Position numbers and translations under genes: made by a program. From positions 152,336,416-152,400,415 of the forward strand of contig CM077149.1 of NCBI GenBank assembly GCA_039583875.1: a stretch of DNA of 64,000 nucleotides. The letters are read 5' to 3'. Each line of letters begins with the position of its first letter. Position 1 is the stretch's first letter. The notes under the pieces were generated by a model, which saw only the letters and a list, made by a program, of their open reading frames with translations, ran no database searches and was not told the origin of the DNA. Below are positions 1 to 11,994 of the stretch, one piece after another. This DNA is from Platanthera guangdongensis (taxonomy: Eukaryota > Streptophyta > Magnoliopsida > Asparagales > Orchidaceae).

Positions 1-3000
1 TCTGCCCAAAAGGATAGAGGTAGATGAGCATCTGACAACAATGTAGTGGCAGATTCAATAAGGGTTCTATTTTTCCTTTCAGCTACCCCATTTTGTTGAG
101 GAGTTCTAGGAGCTGAGAAAGTGTGCCTGATCCCTTCACTCTGACAGAACTCTTGCATAAGAAGAGAATCAAACTCTGTCCCATGATCACTTCTGATCAG
201 GGCAATGTGAGTATTGAACTCAATCTGTATACATTTGAGAAACTCTGTCAGACACTTAAAGTTATCAGACTTCTTCCTTAGAAAGAACACTCAAGTGAAT
301 CTAGAGAAGTCATCTACAATTACTAAAGTGTAGGATTTCCCTCCTAGGCTTTGTACTGTGATGGGTCCAAATAGATCCATGTGTAACAGATACAATATCC
401 TAGGTGAATCACTCTTATTAAGTGACTTAAAACTGTTTTTAGTTTGCTTGCCTAATTGACAAGCCTTGCATAGTCCTTCCTTCTTGTAGGGGCCAGAAGG
501 TAGTCCTCTAACAAGGTTGTCCTTGGAGAGCCTAGCAATAGTTCTAAGGTTTAGGTGTCCTAGTCTCTTATGTCATAACACATTTGGTCTACATACTGAA
601 TTAAATAAACAGATATCTATAGAAGTTGAAAGAAAATCTACTAGGTAGATGTTACCTTTCCTTTTACCTGTCAACACAGTTGTGTTGTCCTCTGACTTGA
701 TTTTGCATAAGGTTTTGCTGAAGGTCACCTGGTACCCTTCATCACATAGCTGACTGATGCTGATTAGGTTGTGCTTCAGTCCTTCCACATATGCTACCTT
801 CTTGAAGGTTACTGAACCAATCTGGACTGCACCATATCCTTTAGTTTGTCCAAAGTTGGAATCACCAAAGATAACTTTGGGTCCAAGCTTGGCTCTAAAG
901 GAATTGAGGTTGTCCTTGTTCCCTGTCATGTGCTTAGAGCACCCACTATCCAAATACCATTGCTGGTTAGATGTTGGATAGGTCTTCACCTGCACATAAA
1001 ACAATTCACTTGTTTTTGACTCAGTTTACCTTGGGCCTAGGTTGATAACCTCTAAATTCAGAAATGAAAGACATCTCTGGCTGACTCTTATATCCTTCAG
1101 GATGATATCTCCTTGGAGGTATAATCCATTCAGTATAAGGGTTAAAGGTTTGGGATGAAAAACCCTCAGGATTCAATTTTGACTTGCCTTTGAAAAAATT
1201 TTCAGAGCTCTGACCTCTATTCGACGATCTTGGAGCTGAGTTCGACGATCTTGGGTCAGATCGTCGAGCTCCGTTCGACGGTCGACTATGGGTGAGGTCA
1301 GGTACATGAGATCGTCGAGCTTCGTTCGACGACTTTGGTTGAGATCGCCGACCAGCGTTCGACGATTTTCCCTGAGATCGTCGAGCTGCGTTCGGCGATC
1401 GTCGATCTTCATTCGGCGATCGTCGAGCTTCGTTCGACGATTTCTGCTAGGACTTAAAGTTTTCTGAGGCAGATCAGAATTTTTCCTGGCAACCTCTACA
1501 ACTCCCTTTCCCTTGCTAGAAATAAACTTGATGGGAGTTGTTAGGACTATAGGTTGGCTGGATGAAGCACCCAAGCCCAGTGTACTGTTAAGTCTAGAGT
1601 TCACTGTGCTTGTGATGTCCATCAGCTTGATGCTTCTCCCATTAAGGGATTCTTCAAGCTTCTTGGCCTCAGAGAGCTCACTTTTCAGTGTAGCTATCTG
1701 TTCCCTACAATTTTCCAACTCCTGAGAGAGTTTGAGATTTTCTGACTTTAAAACATTTTGTTCAGATAATTGATTTCTGAGAGAGATGATCTCTTTCTCA
1801 GACTTTAGCAGGTCTAAACATAGTGCTTTAAATTCAGATTTAAAATCTTCTGAAGTAAAATCAAAAGAGCTGATTACCTGATCTTTTCAGGTTGAGTCTC
1901 TGAGTCTGATTCTGACTCCTCTTCCTCTGAGTTGTGTTGTGAGGCATTGATTGCCATCATGCAGAACTCTTTTTCCTCTGCATCATCCTCATCATCACTA
2001 GAGCTGGAAGAGGCTTCTGACTCCTCTTCAGTCTCACTCCAGGATTCAGCAACAAATCCTTTCCTTGTATGCTTATTTTTGCTGGAAGAAGGTTTGCTAT
2101 TGCCACTCCTTTTGGAGTCTTTCTCCTTTCTTCTCTCTTTTCTGTCCCTTCTGTCCTTGTTCTTGTTCTCTGGACAGTCAGGAACTATATGCCCTGGTTT
2201 TCTGCAACCAAAGCAAAAATGTCTTTGTTATTGCCAATGGACTTGTCATACCTTGGCTTGTCCTGCTCCTTGTATGATCTTCTTCTGAAGTCCTTTCTGG
2301 CCATCTTATAGAATCTTTTGGCCAGCAAGCTGAGAAGTTCATCATTGCCTGTTCCTTTTTCTTCAGGCAGATCTTCAGTTGCCTTGAATGCTATAGTCTT
2401 CTCCTTTCTTGTGGCTGGTGAAGCAGCCTTCTGTTCTTCCTCTCTGTTCTTGATGAGTAGCTCATAAGATTTGAGCTTACCCAACAAGGCTTCAGTGGTG
2501 ATCTCATTCAGACTTCTGGCATCTTTAATTGGCCAGATTCTTGAATCCCAAGTGCTGGGAAAGCACATTAGGATCTTGTCATTAAGTTCTGTCAGTGAGA
2601 TCTCTTTGTCTAATGTCCTCAGTTCACTGACAATTAGACTCAGTCTGTTGTACATATCTCCCACTGACTCAGTCTCTCCCTTCTTGAAGTTCTCATATTG
2701 GGAGATGAGATGGGATCTTCTGTCCTTTCTCTCATCAGCTAAGCCAGAGACAATTTCTGAGAGCTTGTCTCAAATCTCCTTGGCTGAATTACATTCAGCT
2801 ACCTTTTGAAAAATGTCATCTGACATTGTCTGAGCTAGAATGTTCATTATCTTGGCATCAGCTACTTTCCACTTTTTGATGTCAGCATCTGTTCCTGATG
2901 TAGGTGGAACAGCATTTGTACTTGTGCTTTCTGGGGGTCTTGGACACACTGTCAAAACAGAATTAAATATATCTTCGTCAATAAAATTCATGTAGAGTCT

Positions 3001-3081
3001 AATCCTTGCTTTCCAAAGTGCAAACTTTGACAGATTGCACACTGGAGGTCTGGTGCTTGCATAATCTTTGTTTTGGGCCAT
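1..3081 (-). pseudogene. Ty1/copia gag-pol remnant, runs off the left edge
   Basis: Read from 3081 leftward. Gag comes first, with a CX2CX4HX4C zinc knuckle at about 2173-2216, then a charged linker, the copia protease with the motif WYLDSGCSKHMTG (about 890-960), GAG-pre-integrase, and the integrase core up to the window edge (the conserved stretch TPQQNGVAERKNR lies near 60-110). The element made its own particle and integrated cDNA copies, but this copy is dead. In-frame stops lie at 2770-2772, 573-575 and 291-293, each at a position where the family has Trp (TGG to TGA). A one-base slip in a T run near 2213-2219 puts the zinc knuckle out of frame with upstream gag. Reverse transcriptase and RNase H should lie left of the window. 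Its LTR is at 3210-4240 and its primer site at 3195-3208. Confidence 0.9.
1211..1440 (-). repeat. Palindromic repeat inside the copia gag linker
   Basis: About ten degenerate units built on the arms ATCGTCGA and TCGACGAT, which are reverse complements of each other, so each pair can fold into a hairpin. On the minus strand the array is open and reads as repeats of RRTKLDD / RRTQLDD in the gag linker. The same arms recur in the LTR of the same element (3740-4080). Confidence 0.85.
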
Positions 3082-3194
3082 GATTTGTGCAAACTAAATC
3101 TAATAATAAAATATAACAGAAGGATCTAGTTTGGGATCTTGGGGTTCAGGTGTTAGCATGTACAACCACCAGGTATGGTACGTTTAACCAACCT

Positions 3195-3208
3195 CCCTCT
3201 GATACCAA
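3195..3208 (-). other. Copia primer binding site
   Basis: On the minus strand this reads ATTGGTATCAGAGG, the usual plant retrotransposon site complementary to the 3' end of initiator methionine tRNA. It sits directly next to the LTR edge at 3210, which fixes that edge. Confidence 0.8.
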
Positions 3209-3209
3209 T

Positions 3210-4240
3210 TGAAAGGGGAAACTAGATCTGATATACTCTAGAGGGGGTGAATAGAGTATATGGTGCTTTTTGAACACAAAGAAAAACTTTTGCAAAGCTT
3301 TACAACAATTGTTGTAATGAGTGTGAGCAGGGAAGCAGAAATAAAACTAAACACAAAACTAATCTATGCAGAAACTAAGCACAATAACATCTAGGCCAGA
3401 AACAAAAAGAAAACATGCAGAACCAGATGACACAAGGAATTATAGTGGTTCCCCAAACTTGGGTACATCCACTCTTCTACCACCCTAGGTAGGAATCCAC
3501 TGCAGGATGAGTTGATCAGGTGTCCTGGGCACCAATGAGCTTTTGATAAGGTGCTCAAAAACCAAATTAGATTTTTTGATCAGGTGTCTTGCCACCAATG
3601 AGCTTTTGACAAGGTGCTCAAAAACCAGATTCAAACTTTTGAAGGGATAACTGAAATAAATGAAAACGGCTGGCAGATCTTCTGAATTAAATGCAGAATA
3701 ACTTCTATCTGATTTAAATTTGAATTCTGAAGGATAACTGAAATCGTTGAACTGAGCTCTGCTATCGTCGAGCTGAGCTCAACGAACTGGAAAATCCAAG
3801 TAGCAAGATAATCGTCGATCTGAGCTCAAAGATCGTCGAACTGAGCTCAGAGATAAGGATCCAATGCAGAGTTAAAATCGTCGACCTGAGCTCACCGATC
3901 GTCGAATGGAGTTCGACGATATTGCGAAGTTGAGCTCAGCGATCGTCGAGTGGAGCTCGACGATATTATGAGGTTGAGCTCAGCGATCGTCGAATGGAGC
4001 TCGACGATCTACAGAAGTTGAGCTAGACGATCGTCGACCGGAGTTCGACGAATCGTCGTGCTGAGCTCGACGATTAGACTTGGTCTACAGAAAAACTTGG
4101 TCTTCAGGGCAGCTTCCAATCCTAGACTTCTAACCCTTAGACTCAATTCTAATTGACCTATTAAGCTATACAGAAGGTCAAACACAGATTCCTAGAGACA
4201 TAGTGATCCTGACCCAAATTAGTAATAGGGTGTTCCAACA
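3210..4240 (-). mobile_element. 5' LTR of the minus-strand copia element
   Basis: In minus orientation the LTR starts TGTTGGAACACCC (4240) and ends CCCCTTTCA (3210), directly before the primer binding site, giving a 1031-bp LTR with TG...CA ends. It contains a 44-bp hairpin repeat array at 3897-4080. Bases 4241-4245 (ATGCC) would be one copy of the target duplication; the other lies outside the window. Right of 4240 the sequence changes to a gypsy LTR, so the copia element appears to have inserted into it. Confidence 0.8.
3740..4080. repeat. 44-bp hairpin repeat array in the copia LTR
   Basis: Near-identical units begin at 3897, 3941, 3985 and 4029, exactly 44 bp apart. Each has GATCGTCGA, a 5-6 bp loop, then a TCGACGAT arm, followed by a TTGAGCTCAGC spacer. 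Less regular copies extend left to about 3740. The arms are perfect inverted repeats. Confidence 0.85.
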
Positions 4241-5659
4241 ATGCCAACGGCTCTGACCGAACGACATAGAACGGGTACGATTCCATCTAACCCGTGCTCA
4301 CATCGCAACGACAGTTTAAGCCATATGCGCGGGTCAAACCTCTCCCGAGTCCCGTTTCCATCACACTTCACATAACCCGGTTATGTTCAAGTTGGCTCCC
4401 AGGCCACCAAGTTGGCAAGATCACGCATCTGCCCAGTTTTTAGGGTGCACCTTAGAGTTAATCCCCAAGGCTCCCTGTTGCAATCTACCATGTAGAAAAC
4501 CCGAAAAACAAACAATCGCATGAAGTCTTCTCCGGCATTTATGCAATGCAACATCACCGATCCAGACCAACATATCTGGGTAGGCTTCACACATCATGCC
4601 TATGTCCATTCTCGAATACGGACTATAAACAACGGGGACTTTACATATCTACCCGAAGGAACGCCTCCAACTCACCGCAAACTCGCGAGAGCGGGCTTTC
4701 TATGCAAATAAGGAGAGCTTCACATGCTCAAGAAGAGAATCGTTACCCTAGTGTTCCTCTTTGGTGACATGGAAATGTAAGCGGATGAAAAACACCGCAC
4801 TCTCCTGCCTTCGTAGATCCGAAGTCGGTTCGCGATTTGGAGATTCGAAGCTCCTCCAATGGCCGGATCTAAGCTTCTTCTTCCTCCTTTTCTCTCACCT
4901 CTCTCTTGACTTAGAAAGAGAACCACTCAAGTAAAAAATGAGGGTTTCAAAGGTCCAATCCCGGGTATATCCCATCAGAAATAACCCCCAGCCGTTGGAT
5001 CCCAAATTAAAGAAACGAACGACCTTGATTCGGGCCTGAAATGCTAAAACTGGGCCGAACACGCCCGTGTCCAGGCCCGTGTCCCTCATTCGCCGTCAAA
5101 TCGACTCGTTTGGAAAAACACACGGGCATCCAACACGCCTGTGTTCGACCTGACACGCCCGTGTTCCACCTGACACGGCCATGTGGTCGGCCGTGTGCCC
5201 CCATCGACACAGCCCCGAAAACAACCCGAGACTCACACGAGTATTGGACACGCCCGTGTCCTAGCCCGTGTCTAACTCAAACACGCCTGGGCGCCAGGCC
5301 GTGTTCACTGTCTCGACACTTCGTCGAGCGAAGTTCGTCGACTGCCTGACACGGCCTTGGACACGCCCGTGTCCTAGGCCGTGTGCCTTATCTCGACACT
5401 TCGTCGAGCGAAATTCGTCGACTCCCCGGGCCGATCGTCGACACGGGCTCGACACGCCCTGAGACACGCCCGTGTCGCTGGCCGTGTTCCCTGCTCGACG
5501 ATCGTCGACTCCAAATTTTCGTCGACCTCGCGGCCAAAACGTTGACTCGAGGCTGACACGCCCTGGGACACGCCCGTGTCCCAGGCTGTGTGTCCGCTGC
5601 CAAATCCCAGATTCGGCCCAAAACGCCTCCCGTCGCTCTTTTGAGTTCGGGGCGTTACA
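4241..5659 (-). mobile_element. Ty3/gypsy LTR, truncated by the copia insertion
   Basis: In minus orientation it begins TGTAACGCCCCGAAC at 5659, a start shared with the LTR edges at 8886 and 14519. The stretch at about 4560-4625 is the reverse complement of a conserved LTR segment also present at about 15200-15260 (pattern GATATGTTGGTCTGGAT). Sequence near 4810-4930 resembles that at about 26985-27090. The other LTR end is cut by the copia LTR at 4240. Confidence 0.7.
5055..5590. repeat. Cluster of ACACGCCCGTGT-type inverted repeats
   Basis: Within the gypsy LTR, many copies of ACACGCCCGTGT, CCGTGTCC and GGCCGTGT alternate with TCGTCGA and CTCGACG motifs. Most pair as short inverted repeats (ACACG against CGTGT). 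Long ORFs on both strands here come from this CG-rich repetition and are not genes. Confidence 0.8.
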
Positions 5660-8600
5660 GGAAATGCGCGTCATGATGCCACGTCAGCAGAGGATAACTG
5701 CAGACGCTCAGACAACACTCCAAATCAACACAAACATAAGATTTAAATGATCAATTGAAGAAGTTTAGTTTGGGTTAGACAATCAGCCATATACCTCGGC
5801 TTTGTGGCTCAACAGTCCACCAGAGAGAAAGTAGTTGAACGCAGCGAAAAAATACTATAGTAATCAAATTGGACATCCTATATGAGTCTAACATCCCAAA
5901 AAGAAAAACTCATGACATGCAGTACTCTAAATTTATAATAATAATATCAAAGTAGTTGATACGTTATTAAACATAGTGACTTAGAGTTTTAAATCGTATT
6001 ATGCATGAAATAATATTAGTTTGTTTTATATTTGAAAATATCTGTATGCATCCTAGTATAAATCCTTTCCACAAAGTAAGAACTACTACCATAAGAGTAG
6101 ACACTAGCAATTAGCAAAATATCCAAGAACAACAATAAACAATCAGTGGTCGTCAAACACCTGACACGAACCCACTAAAAGTTCTCAAGTCTAAACCAAA
6201 CAACAAGAGTACCAAAAGCTACCTCGCAAGCACGAGGCACACACAACAACAACACCACTCAGCCACACCACCGGCTACAACCCTGCACCTGAGGCATTCA
6301 AAAGAAGAACACCTCAGCAAACAAAAGTACAAGTGGCAAGAGTACAAGTAAACAAGTATGAAAATAATTAACAAAGGAGGGTGTATCAAACCTAACCCAA
6401 GGGAAACAAAAAACTGAAAAAAAAAACCACAGCAGTCATTAGCCAAATTTGATCGAGTAGAGAAAGGTTACCCAATAAAATACATCTGAATTGAAATGCA
6501 CCACTTGCGAAAATGAATGAGTCTGAGTATAAACAATAAGATTTAGCAAACTGTAGCATAATCCACTAGGAACCAACTGAGCACGACGGCTCGGAAGAGG
6601 GTAGATCATCAACACGTGGTATGACTACATTGCAGGACGGAGAGGGCGACGACCTCAAGCGTGCTAAAGCCCAACTCCGGATCCTCAAATGTCTCACAAG
6701 CGACACTGTGGTCAACAACATGGCCAAACCGGGCCAAACAGACCCAACAGTCCAGAACAAGAGAACTAAAGCATACCCCCACTGTGATGATCCATAGAAA
6801 GAAGGGGCTTCCGGTTGGGTGGGTTATTATCCACACCAACCCTCACATCCCCAACATCATCATCCAAAATCAGCACAACACCTAAGGATTTCAACACTAA
6901 CTCGAAAACCAAACCTTCAATCGACCTAAAACTAAGTGCAACGCGTCCTACACTCAGCGGCGTCGAAAAAATTTACCCTAAGCGTAAACCTAAAAGATTT
7001 AACATCTTATACTCTAAATAAACTGAGACAATAATATATGACGAAAGACTTACCATGAGAACTTAAGGAGAAAAGAAATAAAAAGGAGGAAAGGAGCCAC
7101 TTGCCTTGGTGTTACCAGAGAAAGTCTCCAAATCACACCTCGTCGTAGATCGGGACTAAGGGAGACAAGAGAAGTCGAAATCTAAACAAGAGAGGACGAA
7201 ATAGAAGTTAAGGCCAAAAATCCCTAACGGAAAAAAAAGTTCACGAACGATAAAAGTTTACCATGATTGCGTAGATCTCGCCGAGAGCTTTTCGAATCTA
7301 TGCTCGGACGAAGATTTCGAGCACCGGAGCTCCATCGGCAGCGGCCGGAAGGCTCACGAAATCTCACGCTCCGCCATCGCCGTGCTTTCTTTTTATTTCT
7401 TCAGTTCTGGTCCGGCTCGATGAAGAATAAGGAGAACAGTCCTATAGGAAGGAGTGGTCCGATTCTAATTCTCAGTATACGTATATATATGTCTAAATAG
7501 GAAGAAACAGACTACTCGAGCAGCAGCAAAACTCACTCGAGTAGCAGCAAAAATTACTCGAGTAGCAGCAGCAAAAACAAAAATAGAGGCTCAAGATAGC
7601 TTCAAATCGAAAAGTGCTCAACATGAAAGTTGTAGATCTCGTCGAGATGAACAAATTTCATGTTAACTATTTTTGATATGACACTGTTTTGACTCTCAAA
7701 ATAGTGCCCGAACACAGATAGGAACGGACTACTCGAGAACAAGTCTACAGGTACTCGAGAGGTAAGAAAAAATTCACTCGAGTAGCAGAATAGATCACTC
7801 AAGTAGCAGAATAAATTTTCGAGTAACAGAATAGGATTACTTGAGTAGTAGAAAGGATTACTCGAGTAGCAAAAAGGATTACTCGAGTAGCAGAAAAGAA
7901 TACTCGAGTAGCATAAATAATTTACTCGAGTAGCAGAAAGGATTACTCGAGTAGCAGAAATAATTTACTCGAGTAGCAGAAATAATTTACTCGAGTAGCA
8001 GAAAGGATTACTCGAGTAGCAAAAATAATTTACTCGAGTAGCAGAAAGGATTACTCGAGTAGCAAAAATAATTTACTCGAGTAGCAGAAAGGATTACTCG
8101 AGTAGCAGAAATAATTTACTCGAGTAGCAGAAATAATTTACTCGAGTAGCAAAAATGATTACTCGAGTAGCAGAAAGGATTACTCGAGTAGCAGAAAGGA
8201 TTACTCGAGTAGCAGAAAAGATTTACTCGAGTAGCAGAAATAATTTACTCGAATAGCAGAAAGGATTACTCGAGTAGCAGAAATAATTTACTCGAGTAGC
8301 AGAAAAGGGTCACTTGAGTATATATAAAAAGTCACTCAAGTAGAAAACAATTTTTTTTGCAAATATATCTTTTTGATCAAACTATATGAATGAATAGTAA
8401 AAAACATTTTTGAATAGTACTATAATATTAAAATAATCGTATTTATATATTTTTGAATAAGAAAACACGAGTTCAAAATGGAGCCCCGAACGCACGCCGA
8501 ATCAAACGAAATTTGCATCGTAGGCGAACACTGACGCTACGAACACAACGGCGAATTCAAAACAAAAATCCGACAAGCCATTTTCGAGATATAAATTTTT

Positions 8601-8886
8601 AAAATTTACGACGAACATAAATTACACAAAACTTCAAAAAATCACCGAGACCCAAATATCGCTCGAATCGCGATGAAACTTGACGAGCAAGTCCAAAATT
8701 ACTTAACTTAAATTCCAAATGCAAAATTTTCCCATTACAACAAGAATTCGGCCGACTCGACTGCACGGACGCGAAAATACCTTAACGGCAAAGCGCCGTC
8801 AACTCGATGTTAAAAGTAACGTCACGGCGTCATAAATATGACGATACCCATTCAAATAAAATCTTCGAAAAATCGGGGGCGTTACA
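5660..8886 (-). mobile_element. Long gypsy LTR-like block, left edge undefined
   Basis: In minus orientation it starts TGTAACGCCCCCGAT at 8886, with a TG start. I found no gag-pol coding and no GGTATCAGAG-type primer site between 5660 and 8886, so this may be one or more solo LTRs. It contains the 7.5-8.35 kb palindrome array and AT-rich sequence at 8345-8720. Immediately right of 8886 a copia reading frame starts mid-gene (YVLD...), so this block seems to have inserted into the copia body. The edge at 5660 follows the next LTR start; the true left edge could be anywhere to about 5900. Confidence 0.5.
7505..8345. repeat. ACTCGAGTAGC minisatellite, 21/22-bp units
   Basis: A dense run at about 7775-8330 has some twenty-two units of ACTCGAGTAGCAGAAAGGATT (21 bp) and ACTCGAGTAGCAGAAATAATTT (22 bp), partly alternating. 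Three earlier units lie at 7511-7575, separated from the run by about 140 bp of unique sequence. Each unit contains the perfect 8-bp palindrome ACTCGAGT. The repeat lies inside the LTR-like block. Confidence 0.95.
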
Positions 8887-9914
8887 TATGTCCTTGATCG
8901 TTTCCACCTTCCATCCACTTCATCGTCACCTACAGTTTCATCCCTTTGTCTTCCTTCGGTGGACGTCTCTCAGTGGCACCACCGTCTTGGTCATCCTAGT
9001 GGTTCATGTCTAGCTTCTCTCATTAGTAATGGTTTTTTGGTCGTGTTTCTATTGATCGGTCTCACTCATGTTTGGGTTGTAAGCTCGGTAAATAGATACA
9101 ACTCACATATCTGTCTAGTGAGTCCAGGTCTCAGTGTCCATTTGATTTAGTTCATTCTGATGTCTGAGGACCGACATCTTTTGTATCCAAGGGTGGATAC
9201 TGACACAATGTTCTTTTCGTTGATGACTACTCTCGTTATTGTTAGGTCTATTTTATGCATTCTCGATCTGAATTTTTTCAAATCTATGTTATTTTTTTGT
9301 TATGGTGTGCATACAGTTTTCTGCTTCTATACGCATTTTTTGTTCTGACTCAGGGGGAGTATCTCTCTCATGCTTTTCGAGATATGCTCGCTACCCACAA
9401 CACTCTCTCTCTCTCTCAGCTTGTCTGTCCCGATGCACATACTCAGAATGGCATCGTTGAAAGGAAGTATCATCATATTATTGAGACAGCTCGCACCCTT
9501 CTTATCTCCTCTTACGTCCCTCCTCACTTCTAGGCTGAGACTGTTTCCACTACTGTCTTTTATCTTATTAATCTACAGCCCTCCACTTTCCTTCAGGGTC
9601 AGTATCCTAGTGAGTGTTTGTACTCTCAACCCCCACGTTACACTCATCTTTGTGTTTTTGGTTGTTGATATTATGTTCTACTCTCTTTGTGTGAGCGTAC
9701 TAAACTCCTCTAGGTATATCCTCGTGTATACATACTTCCTCCTCCGGGTCCATCCTCTCCTCCAGGTCTTGTCTGATGCTTAAAGCGAACTCTTTATGAG
9801 CTCAAGCAGGCGCCCCGAGTGTGATTTGCACGTTTCAGTTCACCTATTACAGCCGCCGGTTTCCAACATTATCCACATGATTCAACTCTATTCGTGAACT
9901 CCTCTCATGGTCGA
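8887..9914 (+). pseudogene. Ty1/copia GAG-pre-integrase, integrase and RT start
   Basis: Plus-strand translation gives the GAG-pre-integrase motif WHHRLGHPSG (about 8965), LVHSDVW, LFVDDYSRY and the integrase signature PDAHTQNGIVER (about 9430-9470), in shifting frames with stops. At about 9775-9790 integrase joins directly to the RT stretch TLYELKQAP, so the region between them is deleted. The reading then stops at a solo LTR and resumes at 10609. Gag and protease are missing; the left edge meets the gypsy-type LTR at 8886. Confidence 0.85.
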
Positions 9915-10608
9915 TGTACAACCTCGTATCCGGCGAGCGGGGTGAACCAGGAACCAGGCCGGCCGGCTCAGATCACCCAGGCCCCGAGCTCGAGCTCGGC
10001 GTTCGTCGACTGCGAGCTCCGCATTCGCCGAGCTAAGCCAAGAATCGTCGAGCTGAGGTCGACTAACGGAGACCGACCGATAGGCGAGCTCGCCGTCCCA
10101 ACTCGCGCTCGCACCAAAGAGCTCAGCAACAGCAGACGAGCAGGATCTGTTGAGGTGGCCAGGCTCCCCAGCTCGCCCAGATCTATGAGGTACTTTTCAC
10201 TGTTTTGCCCCCGCTAGTCTGCCCATAGCCCTTCAAAACAGCGGAGTTTGGCTGTTAGCAGACCCAACCAAGGGTATTTTGGTAATTTCAGGTCAGTCTA
10301 GTTTGGTTATTGGTAGTTCAAATTCTGAAACCTATAAATAGGACCCAAGGGGTACCTCAGAAGGCAGATTTCCGTGCTCTCTTACTCCAACTTTCAAGTG
10401 CTTTCTAAGGGTACCATAGCTCGGCCTTTGACTAAGGAGGGGAAGCGCTCTCAGATCTTCCGGGTGTGTGGTGGGTCCTCCACGCCGAGCCCTTGGGTCA
10501 GTTCATTCTTGTTTTCCTTTGTTATTTTGCTTGCAGGAGCGAAGTAGGTGCGCGATCACCCCTTCCCCAAGGGTGAACCCCACAAGAGACCGTTTTTTGG
10601 TTTCAACA
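9915..10608 (+). mobile_element. Solo LTR with 5-bp target duplication
   Basis: A 694-bp insertion starts TGTACAACC and ends GGTTTCAACA. It is flanked by perfect GTCGA copies at 9910-9914 and 10609-10613. The copia RT reading frame stops at the left edge and continues at the right edge into LLLYVDDM, which confirms the empty site. A TATAAATA box lies at 10333-10340, giving plus orientation. The left third carries TCGTCGA/GAGCTCG motifs. No internal region or second LTR is present. Confidence 0.9.
10333..10340 (+). promoter_or_regulatory. TATA box of the solo LTR
   Basis: TATAAATA about 275 bp before the LTR end, the expected place for an LTR promoter. Activity is not shown by sequence. Confidence 0.5.
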
Positions 10609-11484
10609 GTCGAACCCTTTTGTTATTATACGTGGATGACATGATTATTACTGGTGATGGTCGTTCTCACGTGGCCTTTGTCAAGCATCACCTTCAACAA
10701 CAATTTCAAATGACTGACCTTGGACATCTGAGCTACTTCTTAGGTCTTAAGGTCGGCTCTATAGATCATGGGTTTTAACTCTCTCAGCATTGCTACACAT
10801 CAGATCTCCTTGCTCGGGCTGTTCTATCTGACTCTCGCATAGTGGACACCCCTATGGAGCTCCACCTTCAACTATGATGGGATTCCACTCTCGAATCCTA
10901 GTAGATACCGCCACCTCGTGGGGAGTCTTGTCTATCTCACCATTACTCGGCCCGACATTGCCCATGTTGTTTATATGCTGAGTCAGTTTGTTAGTTCGCC
11001 CTCCTTTGTGCATTATGGTCATCTATTACAGCTCTTGTGCTATCTATGTACGACGACCTCTCGTGGTCTCTTCTTCTCCAACAGTAATTCTCTACAGCTA
11101 TGTGCTTACTCCGAATCTACCTGGGTTAGTGATCTTGCTGACCGTCGCTTTGTTACTAGTTTTTGTCCATTCTTGGGTTCTTCACTTATTGCATAGAAGT
11201 CCAAGAAACAGATCAGTGTTTCTCGTTCTAGCACCGAGGCTGTGATTCGAACCATGATAACCACCGCTGAGGATATTATTTGGCTCTATTGACTTCTTGA
11301 TGATCTTAGTGTCTCTTCTCCAGATCTCGCTCCCCTCTATTGTGATAACATCGGTGTTATTCAGATTACTCTAAACTTGGTGAAGCATTCTCTCTCCAAG
11401 CATATCAGGGTAGATGCTTTCTTCCTGCGTGAGCACTATAGTCATGACATTATTGCTCCTCCCTTTATCCCTTTTGAGCACTAG
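10609..11484 (+). pseudogene. Ty1/copia reverse transcriptase and RNase H
   Basis: Continuation of the copia body after the solo LTR. It has the RT catalytic motif YVDDM (about 10630), YFLGLKV, then the GSLVYLTITRPDIA block (about 10918-10960), and RNase H pieces with STEA, YCDN and KHSLSKHI. Several stops interrupt it (for example near 10776, 11195 and 11290). It belongs with 8887-9914. Confidence 0.85.
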
Positions 11485-11575
11485 ATCACATACTTGATGA
11501 TAAAGCCGCATGTGAGGACCTAACATGCATATCTACTATCCAAACTCTCGGTGTATGATCTCTTGTGAGTTTATG

Positions 11576-11760
11576 AGGGGTGTTAGATATGTTGTACATT
11601 ATGGGTGGTAGTGTTAGCTTAGAGTCACCACTGGTGTTATGATCACCCTCCCTTGTACTTGTATAGGTATTCCCTTTGTTCAAATGTGAATATACAAAAA
11701 AAACTTTTCTCCTACCATAGAATATTGGTTTAATTTAATAAAAATTACAATGATAAACAC
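11576..11760 (+). mobile_element. Probable 3' LTR remnant of the copia element
   Basis: Directly after RNase H, a short purine run (TGAGGGG) precedes TGTTAGATATGTTGTAC, the place and look of a polypurine tract and LTR start. The LTR is short and seems truncated. No matching 5' LTR is in view. Confidence 0.4.
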
Positions 11761-11789
11761 TTCTTTAATATCTTAGGATTTGGTTTGCA

Positions 11790-11994
11790 ACATCCAAGTG
11801 ATGAGTCTTTGGATAATGCATGTATTGGATGACCCCCCTAGTGCATACGAGATATCTAGACGAACATGAGACAAGTAAATAAGCATCTTCACTAACCTCT
11901 GAATATCATTGATGTCATCTACAGCTTCATTGACATCCCCTCCTAATTTGTGACCGGCTTCAACAATGGCATCAGTAGTTCCACACGTATTCAC
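11790..11994 (-). pseudogene. Fragment of a second copia RT, opposite strand
   Basis: Minus-strand translation gives IQRLVKMLIYLSHVRLDISY, matching the copia RT block usually read as YQRLVGKLIYLSHTRPDI. Only about 65 codons remain, with no flanking domains. It points opposite to the neighbouring copia body, so it is a separate insertion. Confidence 0.65.

Noticed and set aside
5007..5750. Overlapping ORFs of 64-137 codons on both strands
   Set aside because: They arise from the CG-rich palindrome cluster of a gypsy LTR and contain no domain.
7505..8345. Considered as a CRISPR array
   Set aside because: Units are joined head to tail with 10-11 bp near-constant spacers, inside a plant LTR; this is a minisatellite.
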